Counted from the stretch's first letter, positions 42,034 through 51,536 are shown. The stretch is DNA of 64,000 nucleotides from an uncultured Porphyromonadaceae bacterium (GCA_900541835.1 UQLL01000005.1:1-64000); one strand, 5' to 3'. The notes: generated from the letters alone by a model not told the origin. Made by a program: numbers and translations.

Positions 42034-43212
42034 ATGGACGTAAACAGCATAGCTCTCGGCGTATCCTACGTGGGTGTCGACGACCGGCAGAAAATCTTCT
42101 TCGAGAACCTCTGGCCCATCCCGCGTGGCGTCAGCTATAACTCCTACCTGGTGGAAGGATCCGAAAAGACGGCTCTCATTGACGGTGTGGAGAACACCGA
42201 GATCTCCGGCCTGGTGGCGCACATCCGCGCCCGCGAGACTGGCGCCGCGCTGCATTATCTCGTCGTCAACCACATGGAGCCCGACCACAGCGGTGCCATC
42301 CCCGCACTGCTCCGCATCTTCCCCGAGCTCAGGATTGTAGGCAACCGCAACACCCTGGAGATGTGCGCCGGCTTCTACCACACCCCAGCCGAACGCATGA
42401 TGGAAATCAAGGACGGACAGACCATCGACCTCGGCGGAAAGACCCTCCAGTTCCATACCACCCCCATGGTGCACTGGCCAGAGACCATGATGACGTGGCT
42501 GGCCGAGGACGGCATCCTATTCTCCGGCGACGCTTTCGGAGGCTTCGGCACCCTCAACGGCTCGCCCCTCGACACCGGCCGCGACGTGCGGCCATTCTTC
42601 GACGAGATCTACCGCTATTACGGTGCCATAGTGGCCAAGTACGGCCGCTTTGTCCAGGCGGCCCTGAAGAAGGTCGGAGGCTTGCCCATAAAGACAATCT
42701 GCCCCACCCACAGCCTCGTCTGGCGCGAGCACGTCCCGGAGGTCATCGACCTCTACAGCCGCCTCAGCTCCTGGACGCCAGAGAAGGGCACTGTCATTGT
42801 CTACGCCACCATGTACGGCAACACCTCCTCCATGGCCGAGTACCTCGGCCAAAAAATGGCCTCCGTGTCCGACGCGCCCGTAAAGATACACCGCGCCACC
42901 TACCAGGGCATGGCCGACATCCTGGCCGACTGCGTGCGCTACGAGAACATCATCATCGGCACCCCCACCTACTCCATGGAGCTCTTCCCCGTTATCGAGG
43001 CGCTGATGCGCGCGCTGACGGTGCGCGAGGTCAAGAACAAGAAGCTGGCAGTGTTCAGCTCCTACGCCTGGGCCCCGGGAGCAGCCATGCGCCGCTTCGA
43101 CGAGTACGCCGCCCTGATGAAGACACCCATCCTGGCCCGCGCCGAGATGCGACAGCACCGTCTGGACGACTGCAAGCCCGCCCTCGACGCCATCGTCGAC
43201 GCCCTTAGTTAA
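42034..43212 (+). CDS. A-type flavoprotein (flavodiiron protein, FprA family)
   Basis: 392 aa. The N-terminal metallo-beta-lactamase-like domain carries the diiron ligands in NHMEPDHSG (H-x-E-x-D-H) and later HWPETM and SGDAFGGFG. The C-terminal flavodoxin domain starts near 250 with VIVYATMYGNTSSMAE (FMN phosphate loop). These enzymes reduce O2 to water or NO to N2O, protecting anaerobes from oxygen or nitrosative stress. No rubredoxin extension is present, so an external electron donor is needed. Has its own promoter. Confidence 0.95.
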   Translation: MDVNSIALGVSYVGVDDRQKIFFENLWPIPRGVSYNSYLVEGSEKTALIDGVENTEISGLVAHIRARETGAALHYLVVNHMEPDHSGAIPALLRIFPELRIVGNRNTLEMCAGFYHTPAERMMEIKDGQTIDLGGKTLQFHTTPMVHWPETMMTWLAEDGILFSGDAFGGFGTLNGSPLDTGRDVRPFFDEIYRYYGAIVAKYGRFVQAALKKVGGLPIKTICPTHSLVWREHVPEVIDLYSRLSSWTPEKGTVIVYATMYGNTSSMAEYLGQKMASVSDAPVKIHRATYQGMADILADCVRYENIIIGTPTYSMELFPVIEALMRALTVREVKNKKLAVFSSYAWAPGAAMRRFDEYAALMKTPILARAEMRQHRLDDCKPALDAIVDALS

Positions 43213-43267
43213 AGGTTAGAGTCTATAGTCGAGAATTGCCATACTGCCGTTCTCAACCCTCAATTAC

Positions 43268-43846
43268 ATGGCCGAGGAGCATCCGCTGCAACCCTTCCTG
43301 CCGCACGAGGCACACATACTGATGTGCGGAACTTTCCCGCCCCCGCGCAAGCGCTGGAGCATGGAGTTCTATTACCCCAACTACATCAACGATATGTGGA
43401 GGGTCTTCGGCCTGGTCTTCTTCGGCGACAAGGATTACTTCGTCGACGCCGTCAACCGCACCTTCCGCCTATCCGAGCTCAAGGCCTTCCTGACAGAGCG
43501 CGGAATCGCCTTGAGCGACACCGGCGGCGAGGTGGAGCGCTTGCGCGGCAACGCCTCCGACAAGTTCCTAAACATCACCCGTCCCTTTCCGCTGGCCGAA
43601 CTGCTTGAGCAGCTGCCACTGTGCACTGACCTGGCCACCACCGGTGAGAAGGCAGCCTCCATAGTCGCCGCTCTCACCGGCACTGACGTGCCCAAGGTAG
43701 GGGAGTACGTCGAAGTCGAGGTGAAGATGCCCGACGGCACCATGCGCCCCCTCCGCCACTGGCGCATGCCTTCGACTTCCCGTGCCTACCCGTTGCCGCT
43801 CGCTAAGAAAGCCGAGCTCTACGCCCGGCTCCTTAAGCGTCAATAA
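43268..43846 (+). CDS. Uracil-DNA glycosylase superfamily protein
   Basis: 192 aa. The opening ILMCGTFPPP and EFYYPNYINDMWRVFG segments correspond to the UDG-superfamily first motif and following helix (GxxPG-like, then YY-NxxN-xFW). The C-terminal MPSTSRAY segment fits the second motif (MPSTSP/R). It would excise a damaged base such as uracil or hypoxanthine; the catalytic Asp/Asn of the first motif is not obvious, so activity is uncertain. Confidence 0.78.
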   Translation: MAEEHPLQPFLPHEAHILMCGTFPPPRKRWSMEFYYPNYINDMWRVFGLVFFGDKDYFVDAVNRTFRLSELKAFLTERGIALSDTGGEVERLRGNASDKFLNITRPFPLAELLEQLPLCTDLATTGEKAASIVAALTGTDVPKVGEYVEVEVKMPDGTMRPLRHWRMPSTSRAYPLPLAKKAELYARLLKRQ

Positions 43847-43858
43847 GCAAATTCCTTA

Positions 43859-43886
43859 GCAATTGCCACCGAGCATCAGCTCGGTG
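43859..43886 (-). repeat. Hairpin-GGCAATTGC element, copy B, overlapping a stop codon
   Basis: Minus strand: stem CACCGAGC/GCTCGGTG, loop TGAT, then GGCAATTGC. The loop contains the TGA stop of the potassium channel gene. Compared with copy A, two stem pairs differ by compensatory substitutions. Confidence 0.6.
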
Positions 43887-44847
43887 TTCCCACAATCGCC
43901 GGCTGGTTGGTCTCGGCGAACTTGGTGGCGAACACTTCTATCCGGGAGGCCAGCTCTGCCGTCTCCTTGATGAAGTGGAACAGCTCCACGGCCGGGCGCA
44001 GGTAAGGCTCGTCCTCGGCCTGTTGCGGCGTGGCGTACGTTTGCATGGCGTGGGCTATGTCGGCCTCCGCCTCCTCCTCTGTCACACCCTTCTCGTGGCT
44101 GAGCATGTGCCGCAGCTCGTGCAGGTTGTCCGTCGAGGCGAAGAGCTGCACTGCGCTCACGAACGCGAAGCTATCTTCCAACAGGTCGGGCCACAGCGAC
44201 AGGTCCACGCTCTGCTGCATCGTGTCGAGCGACAGCGAGATATGGTTGGCGCACTGCAGCAGCCCGTCCACCGCCGGTCGGTGCGTATGGTCGATGGGCA
44301 GCTGCGAGGGCCGGAACATGTCGCACATATCGCCGAAAGTGAACTCGGGATTGAACTCCCCGCCGCCGTGGCGTCGGCCGTATGGTGTCGTCACCGCCCA
44401 GCACCAGGCCAGGAAGAGGTTCATTTTATGCAGCAGGATGGGGATGTTGCGCAGCAGCTTGTCGGTCTCCATGGCGCGGTGCACTTTCATCTGCTTCTCT
44501 TTCTCGGTCTCCACGTCGATCTCGCTCTTCATCGAGCCCACGGCGTTGAGGAAGAAACCGATGGTCAGCATACCGCACATCACCTCTATTGCTGTCAGGG
44601 CCTGCGCCCCGCCATGTGCCGGGGTGTAATCGCCGAAACCGAGGGTGGTGATGGTGACGATGCTGTAGTAGAGCCACGAGCCGTAGTCCAAGCCTCCGCC
44701 GTCGGGAATGCGGAATTGCCCGTCGGGGAGCCAGTAATAGAGGAGTGCGAAGACAGGCATCAGCGCCAGGTAGATGCAGATCCACACCAGTGGCCTAACG
44801 TTGCTCAGAACGTGGAAGAAATGTCGGCAGCGGTCAGAAAAGGACAT
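43876..44847 (-). CDS. Two-TM potassium-channel-like protein
   Basis: 323 aa. TM1 about 21-40, pore helix and selectivity filter TTLGFGDY at 67-74, TM2 about 82-102. The filter is T-T-L-G-F-G-D, close to the K+ consensus T-V-G-Y-G-D but with LGFGD, as seen in several bacterial channels. The remaining 220 residues are a helical cytosolic domain with no RCK/TrkA motif I recognise. It probably forms a tetrameric cation channel; gating signal unknown. Its stop codon sits in the loop of repeat element B. Confidence 0.85.
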   Translation of the reverse strand: MSFSDRCRHFFHVLSNVRPLVWICIYLALMPVFALLYYWLPDGQFRIPDGGGLDYGSWLYYSIVTITTLGFGDYTPAHGGAQALTAIEVMCGMLTIGFFLNAVGSMKSEIDVETEKEKQMKVHRAMETDKLLRNIPILLHKMNLFLAWCWAVTTPYGRRHGGGEFNPEFTFGDMCDMFRPSQLPIDHTHRPAVDGLLQCANHISLSLDTMQQSVDLSLWPDLLEDSFAFVSAVQLFASTDNLHELRHMLSHEKGVTEEEAEADIAHAMQTYATPQQAEDEPYLRPAVELFHFIKETAELASRIEVFATKFAETNQPAIVGTPS

Positions 44848-44896
44848 AGCGTGTGTTAGTTAATGTATAAGGTACATTAATAACACTCTGTCCGTG

Positions 44897-45625
44897 CTAA
44901 TGGTTGCGGGGCGCGAAGCGGAGGCGTCCGCGTATGGCGGCGGTGCGTTCGGTGGTGATGGCCATGTCGTACTCCTGTCCGTTGCGGCTCAGTTCCACGC
45001 GGCCCGTCTCGCCGTAGTAACACTCGTGCATGAAGGCTATCTCGAAGCGTTCCAGGCGGTTGCGGTCGAACTGTTCCAGGCTGAAGCGGTTCAGCAGCAG
45101 CTGTATGTAGCGCAGTGTGTTGACGTGGCGGTAGTAGTCGATGTCGGAGTAGACGAATCGGTATTCGTGTACCTGCGGGTCCACGAGCGGGCGCGGACGG
45201 CTTTGGCGGGCGATGGGGCAGGGACGGTCGCTGACAAGTCCGTATGGCAGGTCGAGGTGCTCCAGGCCCACATTGGTGTGCTTCTCCAGATCCATCACCA
45301 TCCACACCGAGCGGGCATAGCCCATGGTGCGTCCCTCGACGTCCTGCACCTCGAAGCAGCGCTCCGAGAAGTGGCGGTTCCACCCCTCCACCCACGTCAC
45401 GATGGAGTAGTCGGTGAGCGCCGGAGGATACTGCTGCATCTCGATGGTGAGGCGAGCCAGCACCCACCCGCTCCCAGGCATGGCGGCATTGCCGATGCCC
45501 AGCGAGTCCGCGTGAGCCGTGGCCACCTCGATGAGATTTCCTGCCAGGCTCAGCAGCGAGAGCTCCCGCTGAGCGTCGCACTCGGCCGCAGAGCAGTGGA
45601 ATTTCTGCGTCAGTTCATTTTCCAT
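44897..45625 (-). CDS. Acyl-ACP thioesterase
   Basis: 242 aa, two hotdog folds in tandem as in FatA/FatB-type enzymes. The second fold carries the catalytic-region segment VYSDIDYYRHVNTLRYIQLLL (D-x-D-x-x-x-H-x-N), and the first has WVLARLTIEMQQYP. It hydrolyses acyl-ACP, releasing free fatty acids. A TAATTTCG box on the minus strand ends 4 nt before the ATG. Confidence 0.9.
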   Translation of the reverse strand: MENELTQKFHCSAAECDAQRELSLLSLAGNLIEVATAHADSLGIGNAAMPGSGWVLARLTIEMQQYPPALTDYSIVTWVEGWNRHFSERCFEVQDVEGRTMGYARSVWMVMDLEKHTNVGLEHLDLPYGLVSDRPCPIARQSRPRPLVDPQVHEYRFVYSDIDYYRHVNTLRYIQLLLNRFSLEQFDRNRLERFEIAFMHECYYGETGRVELSRNGQEYDMAITTERTAAIRGRLRFAPRNH

Positions 45626-45649
45626 ACCGCGAAATTACAATTTTTTTCT

Positions 45650-45657
45650 TAATTTTG
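45650..45657 (+). promoter_or_regulatory. -7 box for the fumarase gene
   Basis: TAATTTTG, about 113 bp upstream of the fumarase ATG, giving a leader of roughly 110 nt that contains a CTCTAAACTCTAAACT low-complexity stretch. Confidence 0.55.
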
Positions 45658-45770
45658 CACTCTGAAAAAGCTGGAAGCTGGGAGAGGGCAGAGGCCTGCA
45701 CGGCGAGGTTACTCTTAGCCCTCACCTCTTGGCTTTTGCTCTAAACTCTAAACTAAAATACTACAGACAT

Positions 45771-47417
45771 ATGGCAACCAAGCCCTTTCACTACCAGGAG
45801 CCCTTTCCCCTGGGCCCGGACAAGACAAAATACCGACTGCTGACGGACAAGTACGTGCGTGTCGAGAACTGGAACGGCCATGAGATGCTGGTCGTCGACC
45901 CGGAGGCACTCACCGTCCTCGCCGAGGCAGCCACACACGACAACTCCTTCTTGCTCCGTCGCGAGCACAACGAGATGGTGGCTAAGATTCTCTCAGACCC
46001 CGAGGCCAGCGACAACGACCGCTTCGTGGCCCTTACCATGCTCCGCAACGCCGACGTCAGCGCCAAGGGCATACTGCCCATGTGCCAGGACACCGGCACC
46101 GCCATCTGCGCCGGATACAAGGGACAGCACGTATGGACAGGCTGCAACGACGAGGAGAAGATCGCACGCGGCATCTACAACACTTACACCGAGAATAACC
46201 TCCGCTACTCGCAGAACGCCCCGCTGAGCATGTATGAGGAGGTAAACACCGGCTGCAACCTACCCGCCCAGATTGAGATCCACGCCGAAGAGGGTAGCGA
46301 GTACAAGTTCCTCTTCGTGGCCAAGGGCGGTGGCTCGGCCAACAAGACATACCTCTACCAGGAGACCAAGGCCCTGCTCAATCCCGAGAAGCTCGTGCCC
46401 TTCCTGGTCGAGAAGATGAAGACCCTGGGCACCGCCGCCTGCCCGCCCTACCACATCGCGTTCGTCATCGGCGGCACCAGCGCCGAGATGAACCTGGCCA
46501 CCGTCAAGAAGGCCAGCGCCAAGTACTACGACGAGCTTCCCACCACCGGCAACGAGTATGGCCGCGCCTTCCGCGACGTAGAGCTGGAGAAGCAGCTCCT
46601 CGAGGCAGCACAGTGCATCGGTCTGGGCGCACAGTTCGGCGGCAAGTACTTCGCCCACGACATCCGCGTCATCCGCCTGCCCCGCCACGGTGCATCCCTG
46701 CCAGTCGGCATGGGCGTGAGCTGCTCCGCCGACCGCAACATCAAGGCCAAGATCAATAAGGAGGGCCTCTGGCTTGAGGAGATGGACAACAACCCCGCCG
46801 AGCTCATCCCCGCCGAGATGCGTCAGGCACACGAGGGAGAGGTGGTCAAGATCGATCTCAACCGCCCCATGAAGGAAGTGCTCGAGGAGCTGGACAAGTA
46901 TCCCGTCAGCACCCGCCTGTCGCTCCGCGGCACCATCATCGTGGGCCGCGACATCGCACACGCCAAGATCAAGGAGCGCCTCGACGCCGGCGAGCCTATG
47001 CCCGACTACCTCAAGAACCATCCTATCTACTACGCCGGCCCCGCCAAGAAGCCCGAGGACATGCCCAGCGGCTCCTTCGGCCCCACCACGGCAGGCCGCA
47101 TGGACCCCTACGTTGACCAGTTCCAGGCCGCCGGCGGCTCCATGGTCATGATCGCCAAGGGCAACCGCAGCCAGCAGGTCACCGACGCCTGCCAGAAGCA
47201 CGGCGGCTTCTATCTCGGCTCCATCGGCGGTGCCGCCGCAATCCTCGCACAGAACTCCATCAAGAACGTCGAGCTTCTCGAATACCCCGAGCTCGGCATG
47301 GAGGCTATCTGGAAGATCGAAGTCGAGGACTTCCCCGCCTTCATCCTTGTCGACAACAAAGGCAACGACTTCTTCAAGCAGCTCAAGCCTCGCTGCGCCG
47401 CCTGCGGCCTCAAGTAA
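45771..47417 (+). CDS. fum: Class I fumarate hydratase (iron-sulfur)
   Basis: 548 aa from ATG 45771 (MATKPFHYQEPFPLG); an in-frame ATG at 45729 is upstream of typical family starts. Oxygen-sensitive [4Fe-4S] fumarase interconverting fumarate and malate; in Bacteroidales it works in the reductive branch to succinate and so connects to mutAB. The first cluster Cys is in MCQDTGT; NTGCNLPAQI supplies another conserved Cys-containing segment. The C-terminal beta domain carries GPTTAGRMDPYVD and ends in RCAACGLK. Confidence 0.95.
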   Translation: MATKPFHYQEPFPLGPDKTKYRLLTDKYVRVENWNGHEMLVVDPEALTVLAEAATHDNSFLLRREHNEMVAKILSDPEASDNDRFVALTMLRNADVSAKGILPMCQDTGTAICAGYKGQHVWTGCNDEEKIARGIYNTYTENNLRYSQNAPLSMYEEVNTGCNLPAQIEIHAEEGSEYKFLFVAKGGGSANKTYLYQETKALLNPEKLVPFLVEKMKTLGTAACPPYHIAFVIGGTSAEMNLATVKKASAKYYDELPTTGNEYGRAFRDVELEKQLLEAAQCIGLGAQFGGKYFAHDIRVIRLPRHGASLPVGMGVSCSADRNIKAKINKEGLWLEEMDNNPAELIPAEMRQAHEGEVVKIDLNRPMKEVLEELDKYPVSTRLSLRGTIIVGRDIAHAKIKERLDAGEPMPDYLKNHPIYYAGPAKKPEDMPSGSFGPTTAGRMDPYVDQFQAAGGSMVMIAKGNRSQQVTDACQKHGGFYLGSIGGAAAILAQNSIKNVELLEYPELGMEAIWKIEVEDFPAFILVDNKGNDFFKQLKPRCAACGLK

Positions 47418-47423
47418 CGGCAT

Positions 47424-49796
47424 TTGAACTGCAAGAGCAAACATACACTATATTCCGCGCTGGCAGCGGGAGCCCTCGTCTGGCTCCTGCTGCTTGCCGC
47501 GTGCTCTCCCGTCAGGCACGTGCCACAGGGCCAGTATCTGCTTGACAAGGTCTCCGTCACACTGCCCGACAGCGTCCGCCGCACCTCCGCGCTCAACCCC
47601 GAAGTGCTACAGACCTACGTCCGCCAGCTCCCCAACCACAAGCTCCTCTGGAAAGTCAAGATGCAGCTCGGCATATACAATATGTCGGGCCACGACTCCT
47701 CGCTCTGGTACAACCGCCTGCTGCGCAATCTCGGCGAGGCGCCTGTCATATACGACTCTACCCTCACCCGCCAGTCAGAGATGCAGATAGAGCGCTCACT
47801 GCGCAACCAGGGCTACCTCCACGCTACCGTCCGGGCCGACACCATCTTCAACGCCCGCAAGAGAAAAGTCAGGGTCGACTACCGCGTTGACCCCGGACCA
47901 CGCTACCGCGTGCAGACGGTCGATTACGAGTTTGCCGACACCGCCTTGCGTCCTGTGGTGATGGGCGACACCGCCAGCTGGCCCATACAGCCCGGATCGC
48001 CGCTCGACCTCAACGCCCTCGACGCACAGCGCACCCTCATCGCCGACAACCTCCGCAATCGCGGCTACTTCTCTTTCCTCCGCAACTTCATCACCTTCAC
48101 CGCCGACACCACCGCTGGGTCTACCGCCGTCGCCCTCACCATGCGCGTCGCCCCGCCCCCCGGAGGCGCCGAACGCGACACCCTCGGCCTCGACATGTCC
48201 CGTCCCTGGTTCGTGCGCAACGTCACCTTCGTCACCGACTACGAGCCCGTGCGCGGCACCACCTCCGCACCCTCCGAGCGCGACTCAGTGCATATCGACG
48301 GCTACGGAATCATCTACGGTCGCGACCACTATCTGCGCCCCAACGTCCTGATAGAAAATTGCTTTGTGCGCCCAGGCCACCGCTGGTCCGCCCGGGCCAT
48401 CGACAACACCTACCAGGCCCTGCAGCGCCTCCAGATCCTCAAGTTCGTCAACGTCCAGAGCGTACCCGTCGGCATGGAAATCGACGGTAAGCAGTGGGTC
48501 GACGTCTACGTCCTGCTCACCCCTGGCAAGAGCCAGACAATCGCGCTCGAAGTCGAAGGCACCAACTCCGAGGGAGATCTCGGCGTGGCTGCCTCCGTCT
48601 CCTACTCCCACCGCAACATCGGCCGCGGTTCCGAGACATTCACCACCAAGCTCAGAGGCGCGTACGAGAGCCTCAGCGGCAAGCCCGAAGGCTTCATCCA
48701 CAATCGGTACATGGAGTACAGCCTCGACCTCGGCCTCTCCTTCCCCAAGTTCAAGGCCCCCTTCCTCAGCGAGAGTTTCAAGCGCCGCATCAATGCCACC
48801 ACCGAGCTCAACATCGCCCTCAGCTACCAGGAGCGCCCCGAGTATACCCGCGTCATCGCCAACGCCGGATGGGCATACAAGTGGGTGGAGCGCCGGCACC
48901 GCACCAGCCACCTCTTCACACCTCTCGACATCGACTACGTCTACCTGCCCAAGTCCACAATCAACTTCATCGACGACATCGCACCCAACAACCCGCTGCT
49001 CCGCTACAGCTACGAGGACCACTTCATCATGCGCCTCGGCTACAGCTTCTACCACACCAATAAGCTTCCGGAGGCCCCGTCGCCATATCTGCAGGTACGG
49101 CAGAAGAACATCTTCACAATCCGCGCCAAGGGGGAGACGGCCGGCAACCTCCTGTTCGCCATCTCCTCCATTGCCAGCCACCGCAACTTCCACCAGGACC
49201 CCTACAAGGTTTTCGGCATACACTACTCGCAGTATGTCAAGGTCGAGGGCGACTACTCGTTGACGCACATCTTCGACCGTCGCAACTCCCTGGCCTTCCA
49301 TGCCGCTTTCGGCATCGCCATACCCTACGGCAACTCCCGAGTTGTCCCCTTCGAGAAGCGTTTCTACGGCGGGGGCGCCAACGGCGTCCGCGGCTGGGAC
49401 GTCCGCACACTCGGCCCAGGCTCATACCGCAGCCGAAACCTCGTCACCGACTTCATGAACCAATGCGGTGACATCAACATGCTCGCCAGCGTGGAATACC
49501 GAGCCAAGCTCTTCTGGGTGCTCGAACTCGGAGCATTCATAGACGCCGGTAACATCTGGACGATCCACAACTACGAGAACCAGCCCGGAGGAATGTTCCA
49601 CTTCAATACGTTCTACAAGCAGATAGCGGCCAGCTACGGCCTCGGTCTGCGCATGGACTTCACCTACTTCCTGCTCCGCTTCGACCTGGGCATGAAGGCC
49701 CACAATCCTGCGGAGGGAGCCGAGCCCTGGCCCCTCATCCACCCACGCTGGGGACGCGACCGCTCTTTCCACTTCTCCGTGGGTTATCCTTTCTAA
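47424..49796 (+). CDS. BamA/TamA-family outer membrane lipoprotein
   Basis: 790 aa if read from TTG 47424, the only start giving a full lipoprotein signal (LLLLAAC, Cys27). Residues 30-390 are POTRA-like modules (for example GYLHATVRADTIF, ALQRLQILKFVNVQ). The C-terminal Omp85 barrel (about 430-790) has the conserved loop-6 type motif GGANGVRGWDVRTLGPG and ends in FSVGYPF. It probably inserts or translocates outer-membrane components; lipidated Omp85 proteins are known in Bacteroidetes. It follows the fumarase gene after 6 bp and precedes gph after 12 bp. Confidence 0.9.
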   Translation: MNCKSKHTLYSALAAGALVWLLLLAACSPVRHVPQGQYLLDKVSVTLPDSVRRTSALNPEVLQTYVRQLPNHKLLWKVKMQLGIYNMSGHDSSLWYNRLLRNLGEAPVIYDSTLTRQSEMQIERSLRNQGYLHATVRADTIFNARKRKVRVDYRVDPGPRYRVQTVDYEFADTALRPVVMGDTASWPIQPGSPLDLNALDAQRTLIADNLRNRGYFSFLRNFITFTADTTAGSTAVALTMRVAPPPGGAERDTLGLDMSRPWFVRNVTFVTDYEPVRGTTSAPSERDSVHIDGYGIIYGRDHYLRPNVLIENCFVRPGHRWSARAIDNTYQALQRLQILKFVNVQSVPVGMEIDGKQWVDVYVLLTPGKSQTIALEVEGTNSEGDLGVAASVSYSHRNIGRGSETFTTKLRGAYESLSGKPEGFIHNRYMEYSLDLGLSFPKFKAPFLSESFKRRINATTELNIALSYQERPEYTRVIANAGWAYKWVERRHRTSHLFTPLDIDYVYLPKSTINFIDDIAPNNPLLRYSYEDHFIMRLGYSFYHTNKLPEAPSPYLQVRQKNIFTIRAKGETAGNLLFAISSIASHRNFHQDPYKVFGIHYSQYVKVEGDYSLTHIFDRRNSLAFHAAFGIAIPYGNSRVVPFEKRFYGGGANGVRGWDVRTLGPGSYRSRNLVTDFMNQCGDINMLASVEYRAKLFWVLELGAFIDAGNIWTIHNYENQPGGMFHFNTFYKQIAASYGLGLRMDFTYFLLRFDLGMKAHNPAEGAEPWPLIHPRWGRDRSFHFSVGYPF

Positions 49797-49808
49797 TCTG
49801 AAAAAGCT

Positions 49809-50462
49809 ATGAAAAAACTTGTCATCTTCGACCTGGACGGCACCCTGCTCAACACCATCACCGACCTCGGCAACTCCGTCAACTACGCCCTGGAGCAGAT
49901 GGGGTATCCCACCCACTCCATGACCTCCTTCCGCTTCATGGTCGGCAACGGAGTGCGCAAGCTCATACAGCGTGCCCAGGTCGATGCCGACGAGGAGACC
50001 GTAGACAAGCTCCTCGAATACTTTCGAGAGCACTACGACCAGCACGACTGCGACCAGACAGAGCCATACAAAGGCATCCCCGAGCTGTTGCGCGAGCTGG
50101 TGGACCGCGGCATCAACGTGGCCGTGGCAAGCAACAAGTACCAGTCCGCCGTGGAGAAGATCATCCGCCACTACTTCCCTGACATTCCCTTCGTGGCCGT
50201 GTGCGGGCAGACAGAGGGACGTCCCACCAAGCCCGACCCATCCATCATCTTCAGCATCCTCAACGCCTGCCCCACACCCAAGGCCGACGTGCTCATGGTG
50301 GGAGATTCGGCCGTGGACATGGAGACCGCCCACCGTGCCGGCGTGGAATGCGTGGGCGTCACCTGGGGCTTCCGGCCTGTCAGCGAGCTCCGCAAGGCTT
50401 ACGCCGACCACATCGCCTCCCTCCCCTCCGACATCCTCAACCGCCTCAACGACCCCTTCTGA
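49809..50462 (+). CDS. HAD-family phosphatase, phosphoglycolate phosphatase-like
   Basis: 217 aa. HAD motif I FDLDGTLLNT (D8, D10), motif II VAVASNK, motif III Lys in GRPTKPDP and motif IV VGDSAVDM. The cap (about 15-85) is the alpha-helical type of Gph/PGP enzymes. Likely removes phosphate from 2-phosphoglycolate or a similar small metabolite; specificity cannot be read from sequence. Directly followed by the GNAT gene. Confidence 0.9.
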   Translation: MKKLVIFDLDGTLLNTITDLGNSVNYALEQMGYPTHSMTSFRFMVGNGVRKLIQRAQVDADEETVDKLLEYFREHYDQHDCDQTEPYKGIPELLRELVDRGINVAVASNKYQSAVEKIIRHYFPDIPFVAVCGQTEGRPTKPDPSIIFSILNACPTPKADVLMVGDSAVDMETAHRAGVECVGVTWGFRPVSELRKAYADHIASLPSDILNRLNDPF

Positions 50463-51209
50463 GTGGCAATTCTTCCTGCGGACATACCCGCCTGTAAGCG
50501 CCTCTGGAAAGAGACCTTCGGCGACACCGACTCTTACATCGACCGCGTCTTCCGCAACTGGGTCGCTCCTGCCTTTTCCGCCTGCACCCACGACGAGAGG
50601 GGAGAGGTGTCGGCCATGCTCTGCGCTCACGTCTTCGGCTTCACCGGTAACTACTTCGGCCTCTACCTGCACGGCCTCGCCACACGGCCCGACTGTCGCC
50701 GCCAGGGCCTCATGACCCAGCTCATCCGCAACGCCATCGACCGAGCACTTAAGGCCCGCTTAGACTTCCTCTTCCTGATCCCCGCCTCGCAGTCCCTGCG
50801 CGCATGGTATGCCACCCTCGGTTTCACCGATACCGCACCACGCTACTGGCTCTCGCCCGACGCCACTCCCGACCAGATCTCGCAAGTGGAATCGCCCCTG
50901 ATGAAGATACGGAAGAGCCTTGTGGCGCCGCGCCTCGATCCGCACCACCCGCAGCTCCACGCCATCCGCGCCCAGCTGTCGCTGGAGAAAGACGAGGAGG
51001 CTGTCTCCATGGTCCATTCCGCCGAAGACGCCGCTGCCGTGCTGGAAGATATGGCAGAGAGCGGCGAACCCCCTCGCCAGTACCTCTACCCCTCGCAGAT
51101 AGCCGCCGCCGACCCCGCCTCCCTCCGTTCCGAGCCATACGGCATGGCCTACCTCCTCTTCCCCCTCTTGCCCCCCGAATCCATCCACTTCCTCTACCTC
51201 ATGGACTGA
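50463..51209 (+). CDS. GNAT-family N-acetyltransferase
   Basis: 248 aa, starting at GTG 50463 immediately after the gph stop. The acetyl-CoA site is recognisable as ATRPDCRRQGLMTQLI (R-x-x-G-x-G/L type, about residues 73-88), followed by the AWYATLGF strand. The second half is a degenerate repeat of the fold, as in two-domain GNAT proteins. Substrate unknown. Confidence 0.82.
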   Translation: MAILPADIPACKRLWKETFGDTDSYIDRVFRNWVAPAFSACTHDERGEVSAMLCAHVFGFTGNYFGLYLHGLATRPDCRRQGLMTQLIRNAIDRALKARLDFLFLIPASQSLRAWYATLGFTDTAPRYWLSPDATPDQISQVESPLMKIRKSLVAPRLDPHHPQLHAIRAQLSLEKDEEAVSMVHSAEDAAAVLEDMAESGEPPRQYLYPSQIAAADPASLRSEPYGMAYLLFPLLPPESIHFLYLMD

Positions 51210-51270
51210 CCATCGTCTTTAGCAACAGAGCCTTAACAAAGAGATAAGTCAAAACAAATTCAATAAGAAA

Positions 51271-51312
51271 AAGGGCACGCACGAACTGGTGCGCACCCTT
51301 TGCTTTTTCTTG
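51271..51312 (+). terminator. Terminator of the fumarase-gph-GNAT operon
   Basis: AAGGG/CCCTT and CGCAC/GTGCG stems with a CA/CA internal loop, then TTTGCTTTTTCTT. Confidence 0.85.
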
Positions 51313-51324
51313 CTTCCGTGACGT

Positions 51325-51483
51325 CTAATTTGCCATGAAGTAGCTCTCGGAGCTCATGCCCGGCAGTACCATGCAGGTACGGGCGAATTGCCTGACAAAC
51401 TCGAGCGCTGACGGCCGGGGACTTTTCCGGCACACGCCCGTTGCGGTGGCGTCGAGGACAGCTGTTGCGGAATCCTTTGTCAT
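51325..51483 (-). CDS. Small conserved protein, 52 aa
   Basis: Too short for most gene finders. It starts at ATG 51483 with MTKDSATAV and ends FMAN-stop at 51325. The core SPRPSALEFVRQFARTC followed by a Pro-containing linker and terminal aromatic-x-A-N matches a pattern I associate with small Bacteroidetes proteins (PS-x-x-[TA]-L-x-F-[IV]-x-x-F-A-R). No signal peptide or TM. Function unknown. The leader has a 10-bp hairpin at 51514-51536 and a TATTTTTG box at 51578-51585. Confidence 0.65.
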   Translation of the reverse strand: MTKDSATAVLDATATGVCRKSPRPSALEFVRQFARTCMVLPGMSSESYFMAN

Positions 51484-51513
51484 AGGCAGCAGAGATTAAT
51501 TGTTAGCCATTGG

Positions 51514-51536
51514 TGTCGGGAACCACGTTCCCGACA
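51514..51536 (-). promoter_or_regulatory. Perfect 10-bp hairpin in the leader of the 52-aa gene
   Basis: TGTCGGGAAC (51514-51523) pairs with GTTCCCGACA (51527-51536) over a 3-nt loop, 30 bp upstream of the small ORF start. Confidence 0.6.
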
